From Gonatopus flavifemur (lineage: Eukaryota > Arthropoda > Insecta > Hymenoptera > Dryinidae), in the NCBI GenBank assembly GCA_018340375.1, contig JAFFJZ010000013.1:2148501-2212500 (forward strand): a DNA stretch of 64,000 bases. The letters are read 5' to 3'. This document shows positions 11,230-22,729 of the stretch, in pieces. Within the stretch, counting starts at the first letter, position 1. Each line of letters begins with the position of its first letter. The notes under the pieces were generated by a model that ran no database searches, had not been told where the DNA came from, and was given only the letters and a program-made list of their open reading frames with translations. The translations under genes were made by a program, and so were the position numbers.

Positions 11230-13191
11230 TCATCATCATCATGAAGTAATCAGTCTTACGACTGGTTTGATGAAACCCTCCACCCCTGTCTATTATCCGC
11301 CAAACGTTTAATTTCTACATATCTACTACATCCCTTGTCTTGTACGAGTTGCTTCATATAACTTGCTCTAGGTCTACCTTTACCAGTTTTACCATTCATT
11401 TTCCCTTCCAATATTGTTTTCAATAAACTCTCATGCCGTAATGTGTGTCCCATAAGATTGCTTCTCCTTTTCACGATGTGTTTCAAAAGATTTCTTTCTT
11501 CATTTATCTGCTCGAGTACTTCTTCATTTTTGACTTTGTCTATCCATTTTATTCTGAGCATCCTCCTATAACACCACATTTCAAAAGCTCCAAGTCTTCG
11601 TTGATCAGTTTTCCCCATTGTCCAAGTTTCGCAACCATATAATGCTGTGCTCCAAACGTAACTTTTCAAGAATTTCTTCCTTACTTCCAAGCTTATATTT
11701 TTTGAGCATAATGACTGTCTCTTTTGATAGAAAGCCTGTTTCCCTTGTGCTATTCTTGCTCTTATATCTCTTTCGCTTTTGCCGTTCTCTGTAATTATGC
11801 TTCCTAGATATTTGAATTCTTTCACCTGTTCAATTGTCTCGGTATCTATTTTGATTCTCGTTCTTCTAGCTGTTTTCGCTGCTGTACACATCATGAATTT
11901 TGTTTTGTCTTTATTTATATTCATACAATAGTTTTCCAATAATATTGTTCTCATGGTGTTGAGAATATTCTCTAACTCAGTACTACTCGTGGCCAATATA
12001 GCTATGTCATCCGCGAATCTCAACATACTTATATTTTCTCCCTGAATCTGTAATTTCGATTGAATTTCCTCCTTCACTTCGTTCATTGCTTCTTCTATAT
12101 ATAAATTGAACATCAGTGGCGATAATGAGCATCCTTGTCTCACCCCTCTTCTTATTTGTGCTTCCCCTTCCTGACCCTCTATGTCTATTATTGCACTTTG
12201 ATTCTTATATAATTCGTATATTATTCTTCTATCTTTATAATTTGTTCCCACCTTCTTCAGGATCGCAAACATCTTCTCCCAGTCCACATTATCGAAAGCC
12301 TTTTGTATATCTACAAAACCTATGTACACAGATTTCTTCAGCGCTATCCTTTTCTCTATTACTGCCCTGAGTGCTAAGATTGCTTCTCGCGTTCCCCTAT
12401 TTTTCTAAAACCAAACTGATCCTCTGCCAATCTACTCTCTATTTTATTTTCCATCCTCCTGTATATAATTTTGGTCAGTATTTTCGAAGCATGTGAAGTT
12501 AAACTGATCGTTCTGTAGTTCTCGCATTTGTCTGCCCCTTGTTTTTTCGGGATAGCGACAATTTTATTCTTTTGGAAATCTTCCGGTACTTCTCCTTTTT
12601 CGTACATATCTCTAATCAATTCAAACAGTGCGTCGCGAGTTCCTTCACTGGAGGCTTTTATAAGGTCCGCACTTATGCCATCTATGCCTGGCGCTTTATT
12701 ATTTTTCAATTCTTTCAAAGCCTTGTCGAATTCTGATCTCAATATCGAATCTCCCAATTCTTCCTCATCTACATCCTCCTCCTTCTCTAATAGTGCTATA
12801 TCATCGTTTCCTCTATACAAGTCTTCCAAATGATTGATCCACTGTTCTATTTTCTCTTCCGTTTTCTTCAATTGTCGTCCTAGAGAGTTTCTAATCTTAT
12901 TGCTTCTAGATTTCATTTGTCCGAAAAATCTTTTAATAATCCTATATGCTTCATCTATTTTTCCTAAATGCAATCTTATTTCTATTTCCTGACATTTCTC
13001 TTCTAACCACTGTTCTTTTGCTTTCCTTGATTCTCTTATTATTTCATTTCTCAATGATTTGTATCGTTGCTGGCCTTCTTGGCTATCATTATTCTTGTAT
13101 GTTCTTCTTTCATTTATCAATTCTAAAATTTCTCCCGTTATCCATGGGTTTTTAGCTTCTACTCCATCATTCTTCAAAATCTTATCCGCAC
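11230..13191 (-). mobile_element. RTE-clade non-LTR retrotransposon, copy 1 (5'-truncated)
   Basis: The insertion is flanked by the direct repeat GCTGGTGACA (11220-11229 and 13192-13201), a 10-bp target duplication. The 3' end, on the minus strand, is a short (ATG)n tail beside the left flank, typical of RTE elements. The 5' part, including the AP endonuclease, is absent. It interrupts the CACTA transposase in antisense. Confidence 0.9.
11256..13177 (-). pseudogene. RTE reverse transcriptase, frameshifted, copy 1
   Basis: Reverse transcriptase of the RTE clade. In order: a linker region, the finger/palm blocks ending QFGFRK, the block GFVDIQKAFDNVDW, RRGVRQGCSLSPLMFNLYIE, the catalytic LRFADDIAIL (FADD variant of YxDD), then the C-terminal YGCETWTMGK and FEMWCYRRMLRIKW blocks characteristic of RTE. 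A single missing base near 12390, relative to copy 2 at 27.4 kb, breaks the frame between QFGFRK and the following RT block. The endonuclease domain is lost with the 5' truncation. Not functional. Confidence 0.9.
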
Positions 13192-13491
13192 GCTGGTGAC
13201 AGCTGTTGATATTTTATTCCAGAAGGTAATTACACCTGATGCATTTGATACAGCTCTCTGATATAAATATACACTGGATAGCTGATGGCGCTGTAAGCAG
13301 TGGTCTAATTGAACAGTGGCCATTTTGTTATACAGTTTGTCCGACATGCACAGTAATTTCATTTTTGTGTTTGTCAACACAGAACAGATTTTCCAGAGCG
13401 ACAGCTTAATTGCATCACGTTCAATTTTAAATTGGATAACAATTCGGAACATAATAATCTTAATTCTACTAATAATTTACATCTACAAGAG

Positions 13492-14456
13492 ATGAGATGC
13501 TGTGATTGTGGTGTGGTAAATGTTAAAGGTTGTGGACGTACTTTTCACAGGTAAGTATGACATGTGTATTCACGATTTTATAACCTCCCTTTCACAAGTA
13601 AGAAATGAAATCGATTCAATGATCTTCAATTCAATATACTTTCAGTGAAGAATTATACATTGAATAAGATTTGATTGCAATTTTGATACTTCTCTCTTTT
13701 TCTTAGGGGTATAAGAGCAGTGTGACATTAGTCGAATCGTTCTATAAGATTTCTAAAAAAATCTTTCAATATTTTCAAAATCCAATTTCTACATCAATGA
13801 ATTGATTAATTTTGACATATTTCTGTATCTACTTGAAAATTGCTGGTTGGAGTGATATCTTGAGAATATTTCAGCAGTTTCGGAAAATCTTACAGAAACA
13901 CTTCACGTAGTATCATAACACCCTTATTCCCCTGACGAGCAGTAACCCTATCTTGTAAAGTATCATTGGTATGACCCATTCTTGTGAAACAGGGAGACTT
14001 TAAGCCCTTTCATGATGATGAAGTGGGAAACTCTGTGACGGGATTGATATCCCGTATAAATAAATCTGCACACGAAATATTGGCTATTCATACTGAAGGT
14101 TTCCTTTGAATGACCAGTTGCTGCTGGAACAGTGGATGCAACATATTGATCTCAATAATTGGCAACCAAATAAATTGACAGTCTTGTATTCGGATCGTTT
14201 CGAGCATGTGTGTTTCGAGCGAAATGAATTTTCAGTGCCGTTGACGAAAGGCAGCATCCCAAATATATTCACTGATTGTTCTTCTTCCTGTGTTTCATGT
14301 AAAAGGAAACGCACACTAAGTTCTCAACAGTCTTTTTTTAAGTTTGTTCGATGTTATTATCTTTACCTCTGTAATATACCCTGTATATCTTATAAGAATC
14401 GCCTAAAATTTTTCCTTTTCATCTCTTTTTTTTTTAATAAGACCATTGATCAATAA
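13492..14456 (+). pseudogene. THAP domain split over two exons
   Basis: THAP is a C2CH zinc-dependent DNA-binding domain found in host regulators and in P-like transposases. Exon 1 (13492-13550) encodes MRCCDCGVVNVKGCGRTFHR with the first Cys pair and the FH of the signature, and ends at a GTAAGT donor. After a 548-bp intron, exon 2 (from 14099) opens FPLNDQLLLEQWMQHI, then has the conserved Trp, LYSDRFEHVCF (with Asp for the usual Cys/His context) and GSIPNIF, equivalent to the AVPTIF end of the domain. The frame continues to 14456, where it becomes low-complexity. No transposase or GTPase part is seen downstream. It could be a host gene fragment or the N-terminus of a lost transposon. Confidence 0.65.
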
Positions 14457-14793
14457 GATTTTAGAATAAAAATAAGTATTTCAAACCTAGAATTACCCAC
14501 CCTGATATATTCCAAATAAACTCGAGAAGAACTCGAAACAATATCAAACCTTCAAAATTTTCCAGAATATCAAACAAGTTTGCAACTATCCAAATAAACC
14601 TATTCTCTCTCTTCAAAGAACCCAAACAGTACCTCGATGACCGAGTCCCGTTTTTTTTTTAATGATGAACAATGGGCCTCGCATCAACCGGTACCCCAAC
14701 GGCCGACACAGTGTCGCGCCGTGCAATAAATGCCCCAAGCGAAACCCTTGCAGGACCGATGAATCATGCAACAAATGTAAATACGCATCAATA

Positions 14794-14830
<37 letters not shown>

Positions 14831-15804
14831 TATATATATATACTCTTCTATGTTTTCTTCCTTTTCTTCTCTTTCCTATTTAGGATAAATTAATATAGGT
14901 TGGTAAAGTTTAAGAATTATTAATAAATAAACAATGACCACTAATCATACATGAATTTTAGTAATTGCACCGCAGAAGTGAACGAATAAATAATAGAATC
15001 ATGCAATTAAAAGAAATTATAACCAGGCAAACAAAATTATGACAAATAATCACATGCAGATATTAAACGAGTAACCAAATAAATTTCATGAACAAAAGCA
15101 CTGAATAAGAAACATGCATTCTCAAACAATAAACAATGGAAGCTATAAACGAACAAATATCAAATAATACAAATAAAAACAAACAAATCAGCAACAAACA
15201 TGCAACTATCAAAATAATTAGTTGATTAAAGTGCAATTTAGTTTAAGTAATAAAGATAATGAAACTCAATATAGAAATAATATGTTGAATGTTAGAAACA
15301 TGCAAGAAATAATAATCTATAGTGAGTTATGCAAATAAATCAAAGTAAGGGCATGCACGACTCCCTCAGCCAACGAGAATAGATGTGTGAAGAAGACACA
15401 AGAAGAAATTACAGAGAGAGAGAGAAAACTACAAAACGAGTGTGGAAGACAACAACCCTTCCACCACCAGGCATCTATCTGCGAGACTACCCCCACGGAG
15501 AAAAATGGAAAAGCGTGGAAACAACAAGCATTCCACCACCATGTATCGATCCAGGATCAATGCAACGGGACTCTCGCCCCCCTGCGAAGGAAACCCAGAG
15601 TGTGCAAGGGTAACAATCCCTTCCATCACAAGCACATACCAATAAGACAAACGATCGATTCATGGATCACCTCCGACCATAGATCCATGACCAATCAAAG
15701 GTCACAGAAAAGGGAGAATCAAGTGATCGCCAATAAGAAAAATTCTCGATCAACAAATTCACCCTCACCTAGATCGAAATTCGGTCTCCAAAAAAATGCT
15801 TAAT
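14457..15804. other. A-rich, strand-asymmetric region with small Cys-rich ORF
   Basis: 14662-14775 (+) could encode a short Cys cluster, CNKCPKRNPCRTDESCNKC, that ends at a possible GTAAAT donor; it is more GC-rich than its surroundings. It is followed by a (TA)n tract (about 14797-14842). 14880-15370 is strongly A-rich on this strand with AAACAAATAAA-type words and no open frame. An ORF at 15387-15803 has no family features. Confidence 0.35.
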
Positions 15805-15860
15805 CTTGATTGGCCGAGCAAGCCTTTAAAAGTGGCTGCACGACCAGAATACAACACAAT
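15805..15860 (+). promoter_or_regulatory. Candidate promoter (CCAAT-like plus TTTAAAA)
   Basis: GATTGG at 15808-15813 (inverse CCAAT) lies 12 bp before CCTTTAAAAG (15823-15832), with tandem-repeat leader sequence beginning about 40 bp further on. This is inferred from spacing only. Confidence 0.25.
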
Positions 15861-16990
15861 TCTCGGCTCAATAGCCACCAGCTCTAATAGCTGCTCTCAA
15901 CAAGCTCCAATAGCTTACTTCCAAACAAAGCTCAATAGCTGAAGAAACATTTTCTAGACTGCCGACGCTGAGCCAACCTCCGGCCAACCGTCACGATTTT
16001 TGACATTGGAGTCAAAATCGAACAACATCAATACGCTCAGAAGCGTAAACAGCAAAGAACTATTCTCTGGACTGCCGACGCTGAGCCAACCCCCGGCCAA
16101 CCATCACGATTTTTGACATTGGAGTTAAAATCGAACAACATCAATACACTCATCAGCGTAAACAGCAAACAACCATTCTTTGGACTGCCGACGCTGAGCC
16201 AACCTCCGGCCAACCGTCACGATTTTTGACATTGGAGTCAAAATCGAACAACATCAATACGCTCAGAAGCGTAAACAGCAAAGAACTATTCTCTGGACTG
16301 CCGACGCTGAGCCAACCCCCGGCCAACCATCACGATTTTTGACATTGGAGTTAAAATCGAACAACATCAATACACTCATCAGCGTAAACAGCAAAAAACC
16401 ATTCTTTGGACTGCCGACGCTGAGCCAACCTCCGGCCAACCGTCACGATTTTTGACATTGGAGTTGAAATCGAACAACATCAATACACTCATCAGCGTAA
16501 ACAGCAAACAACCATTCTTTGGACTGCCGACGCTGAGCCAACCTCCGGCCAACCTTCACGATTTTTGACATTGGAGTCAAAATCGACCAACCTCCATACG
16601 CTCAGGAGCGTGAGCAACGTCAGAACGTCATCCGAGCCCGCCAACGTTCAGCCAACCCTTGGCCGATACTGAAAATTGACTTGGTAGTCATTTTCATATA
16701 ATTCCAACACGCTAGGAAGCGTCATCACTATACCAGGACCATACTAGGCCGCCAACGTTCAGCCAACCCTTGGCCGATACTGAAAATTGACTTGGTAGTC
16801 ATTTTCATATAATTCCAACACGCTAAGAAGCGTGAGCAACACCACACATCGATTGGAAGTCACAGACGCTCAGCAGACCCTCAACCAACTCTCAAATTTT
16901 CTTAATTCAACAAATTCGACGAAAGGAGCCACGCCAAGACGCACAATCAGCGCTAGATTCCAACGGGATCAACACCACAGGATTGCAGCT
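15861..16990 (+). repeat. 113-bp satellite array with dimeric higher-order pattern
   Basis: Six units start with GCCGACGCTGAGCCAACC at 15961, 16074, 16187, 16300, 16413 and 16526, spaced exactly 113 bp. Two diverged units follow (16640 and 16751, starting GCCAACGTTCAGCCAACC) and a remnant near 16864. Units 1 and 3, and units 2 and 4, share variants (for example GCTCAGAAGC against ACTCATCAGC), giving a 226-bp dimer. The array is preceded by short CTCAATAGC-type repeats (15868-15945). A possible splice donor, AAACGTGAGT, follows at about 16995, so the array may lie in a transcript leader. Confidence 0.9.
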
Positions 16991-17314
16991 GAAACGTGAG
17001 TATAACCCTACTTTCCGTATTAAGATACGGTCCCATTACAAACAAATTGGCTTTCCTTAATAGGGAACAACTGTTTGTCCCTCTGGAATTACTTAATAGT
17101 GATTTCCAGGGGCTAGGTCACCCATTCCCAATTTAATTGAATTCTTTTAAACGTTTATTTCCAACCTTTTACTCTAAAATTCGACACCACTTCTCGCACT
17201 ACCTTTTTTCCGTAGACTCAGGATAACTTTTTTTCAAGAAAAACCCCTTTCTCAGAATCAAATCCAGTTTTTCTTACAGAATAATGGAAGTTTCTTTTTT
17301 TGTATTACGAATAG

Positions 17315-17629
17315 ATGGAACAAATAGCTCGGTTAAAGGAGCTGATAGAAAAGGCAGAGGGCAGAATCGCCGGTAGGCGAGAGAAAAAGAAGCAGGGAGA
17401 GGTGACGAAACCTAAATTCCATCGTAATCATCACCAAGACAAGAAAAACGTGTATAATTGGCTTAAGGGGATACTAGCGTCGGTAATTTTGGGAAGTTTG
17501 GTGATTCGATATTTGATTTCTCCGAATAAACATAAAATTCCGGTTATAATGAAGAAACTAAGATTTCTAACCATACTTGCTGCACTAAAGAACATTTTGA
17601 TTATAATTGTTTTCATTTTTCGAGCCTAA
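17315..17629 (+). CDS. Unrecognised small protein, coiled coil plus two membrane segments
   Basis: A 104-residue frame beginning directly after a TAG that could be a splice acceptor (GAATAG then ATG). Residues 1-30 are charged and heptad-like (RLKELIEKAEGRI). Residues about 45-65 and 82-103 are hydrophobic and could span a membrane (GILASVILGSLVIRYLI and ILIIIVFIF). I do not recognise the family. It lies between the 113-bp satellite and the 221-bp repeats, so it may be part of one unclassified element. A 20-bp stretch at 17463-17482 is the exact reverse complement of 37122-37141. Real coding is plausible but unproven. Confidence 0.4.
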   Translation: MEQIARLKELIEKAEGRIAGRREKKKQGEVTKPKFHRNHHQDKKNVYNWLKGILASVILGSLVIRYLISPNKHKIPVIMKKLRFLTILAALKNILIIIVFIFRA

Positions 17630-18312
17630 ATAAAAAAAAAACCGGCCAATACGAATTGAAGTGACAGGTATGAATATATTTCAATATTATACCAGATCGC
17701 ACGATCACTGTCGGTATCGCAGGTCACGCAGATGTTTTTCTTGTAATATAAATGTTTTTACTTGATATTCACAAAATCACTCAGTTTCCCGCCATTCCTG
17801 CTGATCCAAAGAATACGCAGAAACCAAACTTTGTTCACTTTCATGCTGAAATGAAAAAAAAACCGGCCAATACGAATTGAAGTGACAGGTATGAATATAT
17901 TTCAATATTATACCAGATCGCACGATCACTGTCGGTATCGCAGGTCACGCAGATGTTTTTCTTGTAATATAAATGTTTTTACTTGATATTCACAAAATCA
18001 CTCAGTTTCCCGCCATTCCTGCTGATCCAAAGAATACGCAGAAACCAAACTTTGTTCACTTTCATGCTGAAATAAAAAAAAAACCGGCCAATACGAATTG
18101 AAGTGACAGGTATGAATATATTTCGATATTATACCAGATCGCACGATCACTGTCGGTATCGCAGGTCACGCAGATGTTTTTCTTGTAATATAAACGTTTC
18201 CTTTTGATATCCGTACAATTATGCAGTTTCCAGACCTTCCTGCTGACCTAAGGAATACTCAAACACCAAACTTTCTCCAATTTCATGTTGCAATAAAAAA
18301 CAAACCGGCCAA
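17630..18312 (+). repeat. 221-bp tandem repeat, three units, A-run at each junction
   Basis: CCGGCCAATACGAAT starts units at 17642, 17863 and 18084, with a partial one at 18305: exact 221-bp spacing. Each unit ends TGCTGAAAT (or TGTTGCAAT) followed by an A-run and the next CCGGCC. Units 1 and 2 are near identical; unit 3 diverges after about 18190. They resemble tandem 3'-UTR repeats or head-to-tail SINE-like copies. No coding potential. Confidence 0.85.
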
Positions 18313-18434
18313 TACGAATGGAAATTACAATAGTAAACATAAATCAATTTAGTTACGTTCGTAACCTACAGATGGCGTGGATGTCTCAATAATCATATAC
18401 ATGCCGAGAGCCGAGAGATCGCGTGGAAAGTATC

Positions 18435-20862
18435 GGTCAGGGTACCCAAGGTATAATGGTGAAGAAAAAACACGAGTTTCAGCGCCGTCAGGGAGTTCTC
18501 TCGGAACTATAAGTAATATATATATGTATATTTATACATATATACATAAAGTATATCACGTGACCATTGAAAAATCCACGAAAACTCATTGCAAGTGTAC
18601 AAAAGTTATGATGATAGTACATTCTTTCATAAAATGCAACTTTGTATCTTCGTCACTCTATGAAAGAAGAATAAAGTTGTGGAACATTGTTTTCTTGAGA
18701 TACTAATATTCTCAAATACTTTCCCAGAATGATTTTTCTGGTAATCAGCAAGTGAAATAAAGAGATGTTGTTTTTTCAAAGACAAATCTGTATAAAGTGA
18801 AATAACCAGGCATATTGTTGGGATAAATTTCCTGCAAATCAGTAGTAGGTATCCACAACACTTTATTCGATGAAGAAATTGACTGATATATTGGGAGCGC
18901 AATGAGTTTTCTCTAATAATAATTCGTTCAAGTCTAATTATTTATCATTACATGTGTAGTTCAATGCAGTTCCTTTGGAGTAATTTTTGACAGTAAATGT
19001 CTGGTAAGTATCTATTGTGCCAATAGTTTATGATAATCAGAGTAGAGAAAAGTCATTGCGGTTCCAATATATCAGTCAATTTCTTCATCGACTACAGTTT
19101 TGTGGATACCTACTATTTATCCGCAGGAAATTTATTCCAACGAAAGCCCTGGTTATTTCAGTTCATACAAACTTTTTATTGTGCAAAAAACATATCTTTG
19201 TTACTCTATGAAAGAAGAATAAAGTTGTGGAACATTGTTTTCTTGAGATACTAATATTCTCAAATACTTTCCCAGAATGATTTTTCTGGTAATCAGGTTG
19301 TCAAATAAAGAGATGTTGTGTTTTCAAAGACAAATCTGTATAAACTAAAATAACCAGGCATATTGTTGGAATAAATTCCCTGCAAATCAGTAGTAGGTAT
19401 CCACAACACTTTATTCGATGAAGAAATTGACTGATATATTGGGAGCGCAATGAGTTTTCTCTAATAATAATTCGTTCAAGTCTAATTATTTATCATTACA
19501 TGTGTAGTTCAATGCAGTTCCTTTGGAGTAATTTTTGACAGTAAATGTCTGGTAAGTATCTATTGTGCCAATAGTTTATGATAATCAGAGTAGAGAAAAG
19601 TCATTGCGGTTCCAATATATCAGTCAATTTCTTCATCGACTACAGTTTTGTGGATACCTACTATTTATCCGCAGGAAATTTATTCCAACGAAAGCCCTGG
19701 TTATTTCAGTTCATACAAACTTTTTATTGTGCAAAAAACATATCTTTGTTACTCTATGAAAGGAGAATAAAGTTGTGGAACATTGTTTTCTTGAGATACT
19801 AATATTCTCAAATACTTTCCCAGAATGATTTTTCTGGTAATCAGGTTGTCAAATAAAGAGATGTTGTGTTTTCAAAGACAAATCTGTATAAACTAAAATA
19901 ACCAGGCATATTGTTGGAATAAATTCCCTGCAAATCAGTAGTAGGTATCCACAACACTTTATTCGATGAAGAAATTGACTGATATATTGGGAGCGCAATG
20001 AGTTTTCTCTAATAATAATTCGTTCAAGTCTAATTATTTATCATTACATGTGTAGTTCAATGCAGTTCCTTTGGAGTAATTTTTGACAGTAAATGTCTGG
20101 TAAGTATCTATTGTGCCAATAGTTTATGATAATCAGAGTAGAGAAAAGTTATTGCGGTCCCAATATATCAGTCAATTTCTTCATCGACTACAGTTTTGTG
20201 GATACCTACTATTTATCCGCAGGAAATTTATTCCAACGAAAGCCCTGGTTATTTCAGTTCATACAAACTTTTTATTGTAGAAAAAACATATCTTTGTTAC
20301 TCTACGAAAGAAGAATAAAGTTGTGGAACATTGGTTTCTCAATATACTAATATTCTCTAATACTTTTCCAGACAAAATTCAATTACTGTCTCTGCTGAGT
20401 AATTACCTTCCCTGGTTGAAGTCGCATAGCAAGTCATAAAAAAATGTTCTCACTATGAGGCGTTATGGATTTTGCAACAGGACATTCATAAGTAAACTTT
20501 GAAGTCCTATGAATCTGTACTGATGATACATCATGAATACCTATGAATATACATTCATAAGCTTATCGAGAACATTTTCTCATGAATTGCTAAGAGACTT
20601 TAACTAGGGTAATCTGTTACATTCATCGAGTGTTGTATTTTCAAATACTTTGCCAACGAATACTTAATCAGTGTCCATAGATTAGGTAATCACTCAGCAG
20701 AGACAGTAATTGAATTTTTTCTGGAAAAGTATTTCAGAATATTAATATATCAAGAAAACACTGTTCCACAACTTTATTCTTCTTTCATAGAGTGACGGAG
20801 ATACAAAGTTGCATTTTATGAAAGAATGTACTATCATCATAACTTTTGTACACTTGCAACCC
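18435..20862. mobile_element. Foldback element C, copy 1
   Basis: The outer module (CAGGGTACCCAAGG through an AT-rich TATATGTATATTTATAC stretch to a word ending in GAATAAAGTTGTGG) appears inverted at the right end (20745-20862). The inner part consists of tandem 548-bp units, each containing two inverted half-units. The axis is a 330-bp hairpin (20385-20712) with ACTGTCTCTGCTGAG ends. The same structure, with fewer units, is at 35224-37010. The right end of this copy is truncated at 20862, where unrelated sequence starts. No transposase is visible. Confidence 0.8.
19017..20350. repeat. 548-bp tandem units made of alternating inverted half-units
   Basis: Units start at 19017 and 19565 and a third begins at 20113, spacing 548 bp; the first two differ at very few positions by eye. 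Inside each unit the half containing ATATCAGTCAATTTCTTCAT is followed by the reverse complement half containing ATGAAGAAATTGACTGATAT, so orientation alternates along the array. A more diverged half-unit precedes at 18650-18905. Confidence 0.85.
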
Positions 20863-21587
20863 TGTGCGAAAAAACCAATTGAAACCGATAGGCGAAATCC
20901 TAATGGAATCAATGATATCCTATCGGTTTCTATGCGGTTATTGTCACAGGACCCAAGGGTTTCTATGAGATTCTAAGTGGAATCTGATGTTCCATGGGTT
21001 TCTATCAGCATGATCGGCAAAACCTGATTAATTCTGATAGGAATAAAATAGCCTATCGGTTTCTATGCGGTTGTTGACTATGTGTACAACATTTTTGTTT
21101 CCACGGAAAACATGTCGGTGTAGGTTAGGTCGTTAGGTGATTAGGTTGTGATGATAGGTGATAGGTAGGATCCATGTTCAAATCTCTTCTGTACTTCAAA
21201 AAGTTTATCTTCGAAAGTTCATCAGAGATTTGATGCGCGTCCCCGATGATGGCTGTCCCCTAAGCGGCAATCAAGATCCCGCATAACCTGGGAGACGAAA
21301 ATAATTTTTTTGAATGAAAATATCTTTGTCGATTTCATGTGTTATTGATGTGTTTCAACTTAATTTTCTTACAGGTAATTTTTAATTACTTGCATATTGG
21401 AAAAAAAACGTTTGTATGTGAATGTATATACATATTTCATTCATGTGTTTTCAAATCCTCATCCCTATCAGATTCATAATTTGAAGTCCATGATTTTTTC
21501 AATATGAATGAAAGTTATATTTTTCATTCATATTTATCCCCATGGTACGAATACATATCGGAATGTGTCAAATCATTTTTGCTAATT
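20863..21587. other. No gene; direct repeat of CCTATCGGTTTCTATGCGGT
   Basis: The quoted word occurs at about 20919 and 21054, 135 bp apart, and its partial inverse CCGATAGGC at about 20888. 21117-21170 is rich in GTTAGGT/GATAGGT words. 21230-21300 has a GC-richer stretch (AAGCGGCAATCAAGATCCCG) with no recognised match. Nothing coding seen. Confidence 0.4.
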
Positions 21588-22284
21588 GAGCACACCCATG
21601 CAAGAATCGGTTAGACGCTCGAAACTTGTCAGCCGCTTGACTCGAGAGCTCTCATAGAAGGTAAAAAAAAATTCGGAATTTCGGAAATCTAAAAATACTA
21701 CGTGATAGGGCTTGGAAAATCAATAAGAACCTCTGTTTACGATTGTTTTTTATGATCGATATTTTTCGAGAAAAAAATAAAAACTACTTTTTCTTCGCAC
21801 CGAAAATCAATATTTTTCAACATTCAACTCGCTGTAACTCGCTCATTTTTTGACGGATCAGAATAAATCTTACGGATTCTGATTCGTAAGACTTTTCCGA
21901 AGACGATATCGTTTGACAAAATTGTAAGAGTTAATAACAAATGATTGATTTTTTAATCCAAAGTGAAACTCATGTTTCCCACGCTTTCATACTTCCGTAA
22001 GATTTATTCTGATCCGTCAAAAAATGAGCGAGTTACAGCGAGTTGAATGTTGCAAAATATTGATTTTCGGTGCGAAAAAAAAGTAGTTTTTATTTTTTTC
22101 TCGAAAAATATCGATCATAAAAAACAATCGTAAACAGAGGTTCTTATTGATTTTCCAAGCCCTATCACGTAGTATTTTTAGATTTCCGAAATTCCGAATT
22201 TTTTGTTTACCTTCTATGAGAGCTCTCGAGTCAAGCGGCTGACAAATTTCGAGCGTCTAACCGATTCTTGCATGGGTGTACTCA
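21588..22284. repeat. Palindrome D, ~300-bp arms
   Basis: A near-perfect inverted repeat from TGAGCACACCCATGC to GCATGGGTGTACTCA around a ~90-bp centre (about 21895-21990). Parts of the arms (the ATCAGAATAAA/TTGATTTTTTGATCC style words) resemble the long inverted ends of the DUF7869 unit at 52449-57040, which suggests a related non-autonomous element. Confidence 0.85.
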
Positions 22285-22729
22285 AAATATAGAAACATCA
22301 ATAACTACTATGTATTTGAAAATTTGTTTACGTTCCTCATCTAACGGCCCAGTCCCTACAAAAACATATTGCTCGTTTGTTTTGATTCTACGCTTTCCGC
22401 GTGTTCACCTCCCCCCAGATCGGCCACCACTCAACAAACGTTGAAATGCCAAATTTCATTCGATGATAGTTTATTATACGAGCAACATATCTTTGCTCGT
22501 CGATCATCGAGGTTTTACAACATACTCGATTATCAATCAATCGAAGTGTGTCTTTTCAATTAGGACATATTTATTAATTTATTAATTTATTATTCCAAGT
22601 TTTTATTATCAATACAAGTATATTGAAATTAATATCAATAAGTGGAAATGAGTGAAATCAATAGTGACAATCAGTGGAAGTGAAAGTGATTGTAATTTGT
22701 GAAAATTATATCTTGCAGTGACTACTGCA
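22285..22729 (+). other. Possible 5' leader of the small gene at 22730
   Basis: AT-rich, with the ORF at 22369-22563 giving no family signal. 22640-22715 has purine-rich repeats of AGTGGAAATGAGTG-like words typical of insect 5' UTRs. This is inference only. Confidence 0.25.

Larger units (their letters stand above)
9872..13440 (+). pseudogene. CACTA/EnSpm (TNP2-like) transposase, split by an RTE insertion
   Basis: DNA transposase of the CACTA/EnSpm superfamily. The first block (9872-11170) carries FNTDGCQIANASKTAIWP with the first Asp, ELPPNLR, DGMIPDSMHCILLSVIKQ and WEASEYRSWLIFY with the likely catalytic Glu, in the TNP2 order. The frame then decays: a stop after IFYC, a frameshift before GILIHLAMLVTAVDI, and in-frame stops further on. 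That last peptide is only read if the RTE at 11230-13191 is removed, because its two halves lie on either side. Similarity continues to about 13440 (a DMHSN word). The family is usually 700-1000 residues, so the N-terminus is missing or in unseen exons. The start codon is uncertain (the first frame codon is GTG; an ATG follows two codons later). Confidence 0.85.

Noticed and set aside
13492..14456. P-element transposase
   Set aside because: Only the THAP domain is seen; no downstream catalytic or GTP-binding region.
15387..15803. 138-codon ORF before the satellite
   Set aside because: Compositionally biased with overlapping alternatives in other frames; no domain, so not called a gene.
15958..16870. 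CRISPR-like array
   Set aside because: 113-bp tandem units with no unique spacers, in a eukaryotic transposon-rich context.
21117..21170. Possible interstitial telomere repeat (TTAGG-like words)
   Set aside because: Words are GTTAGGT/GATAGGT with irregular spacing; not a TTAGG array.
21160..21200. tRNA B-box-like GTTCAAATC
   Set aside because: No matching A box or cloverleaf at a workable distance.
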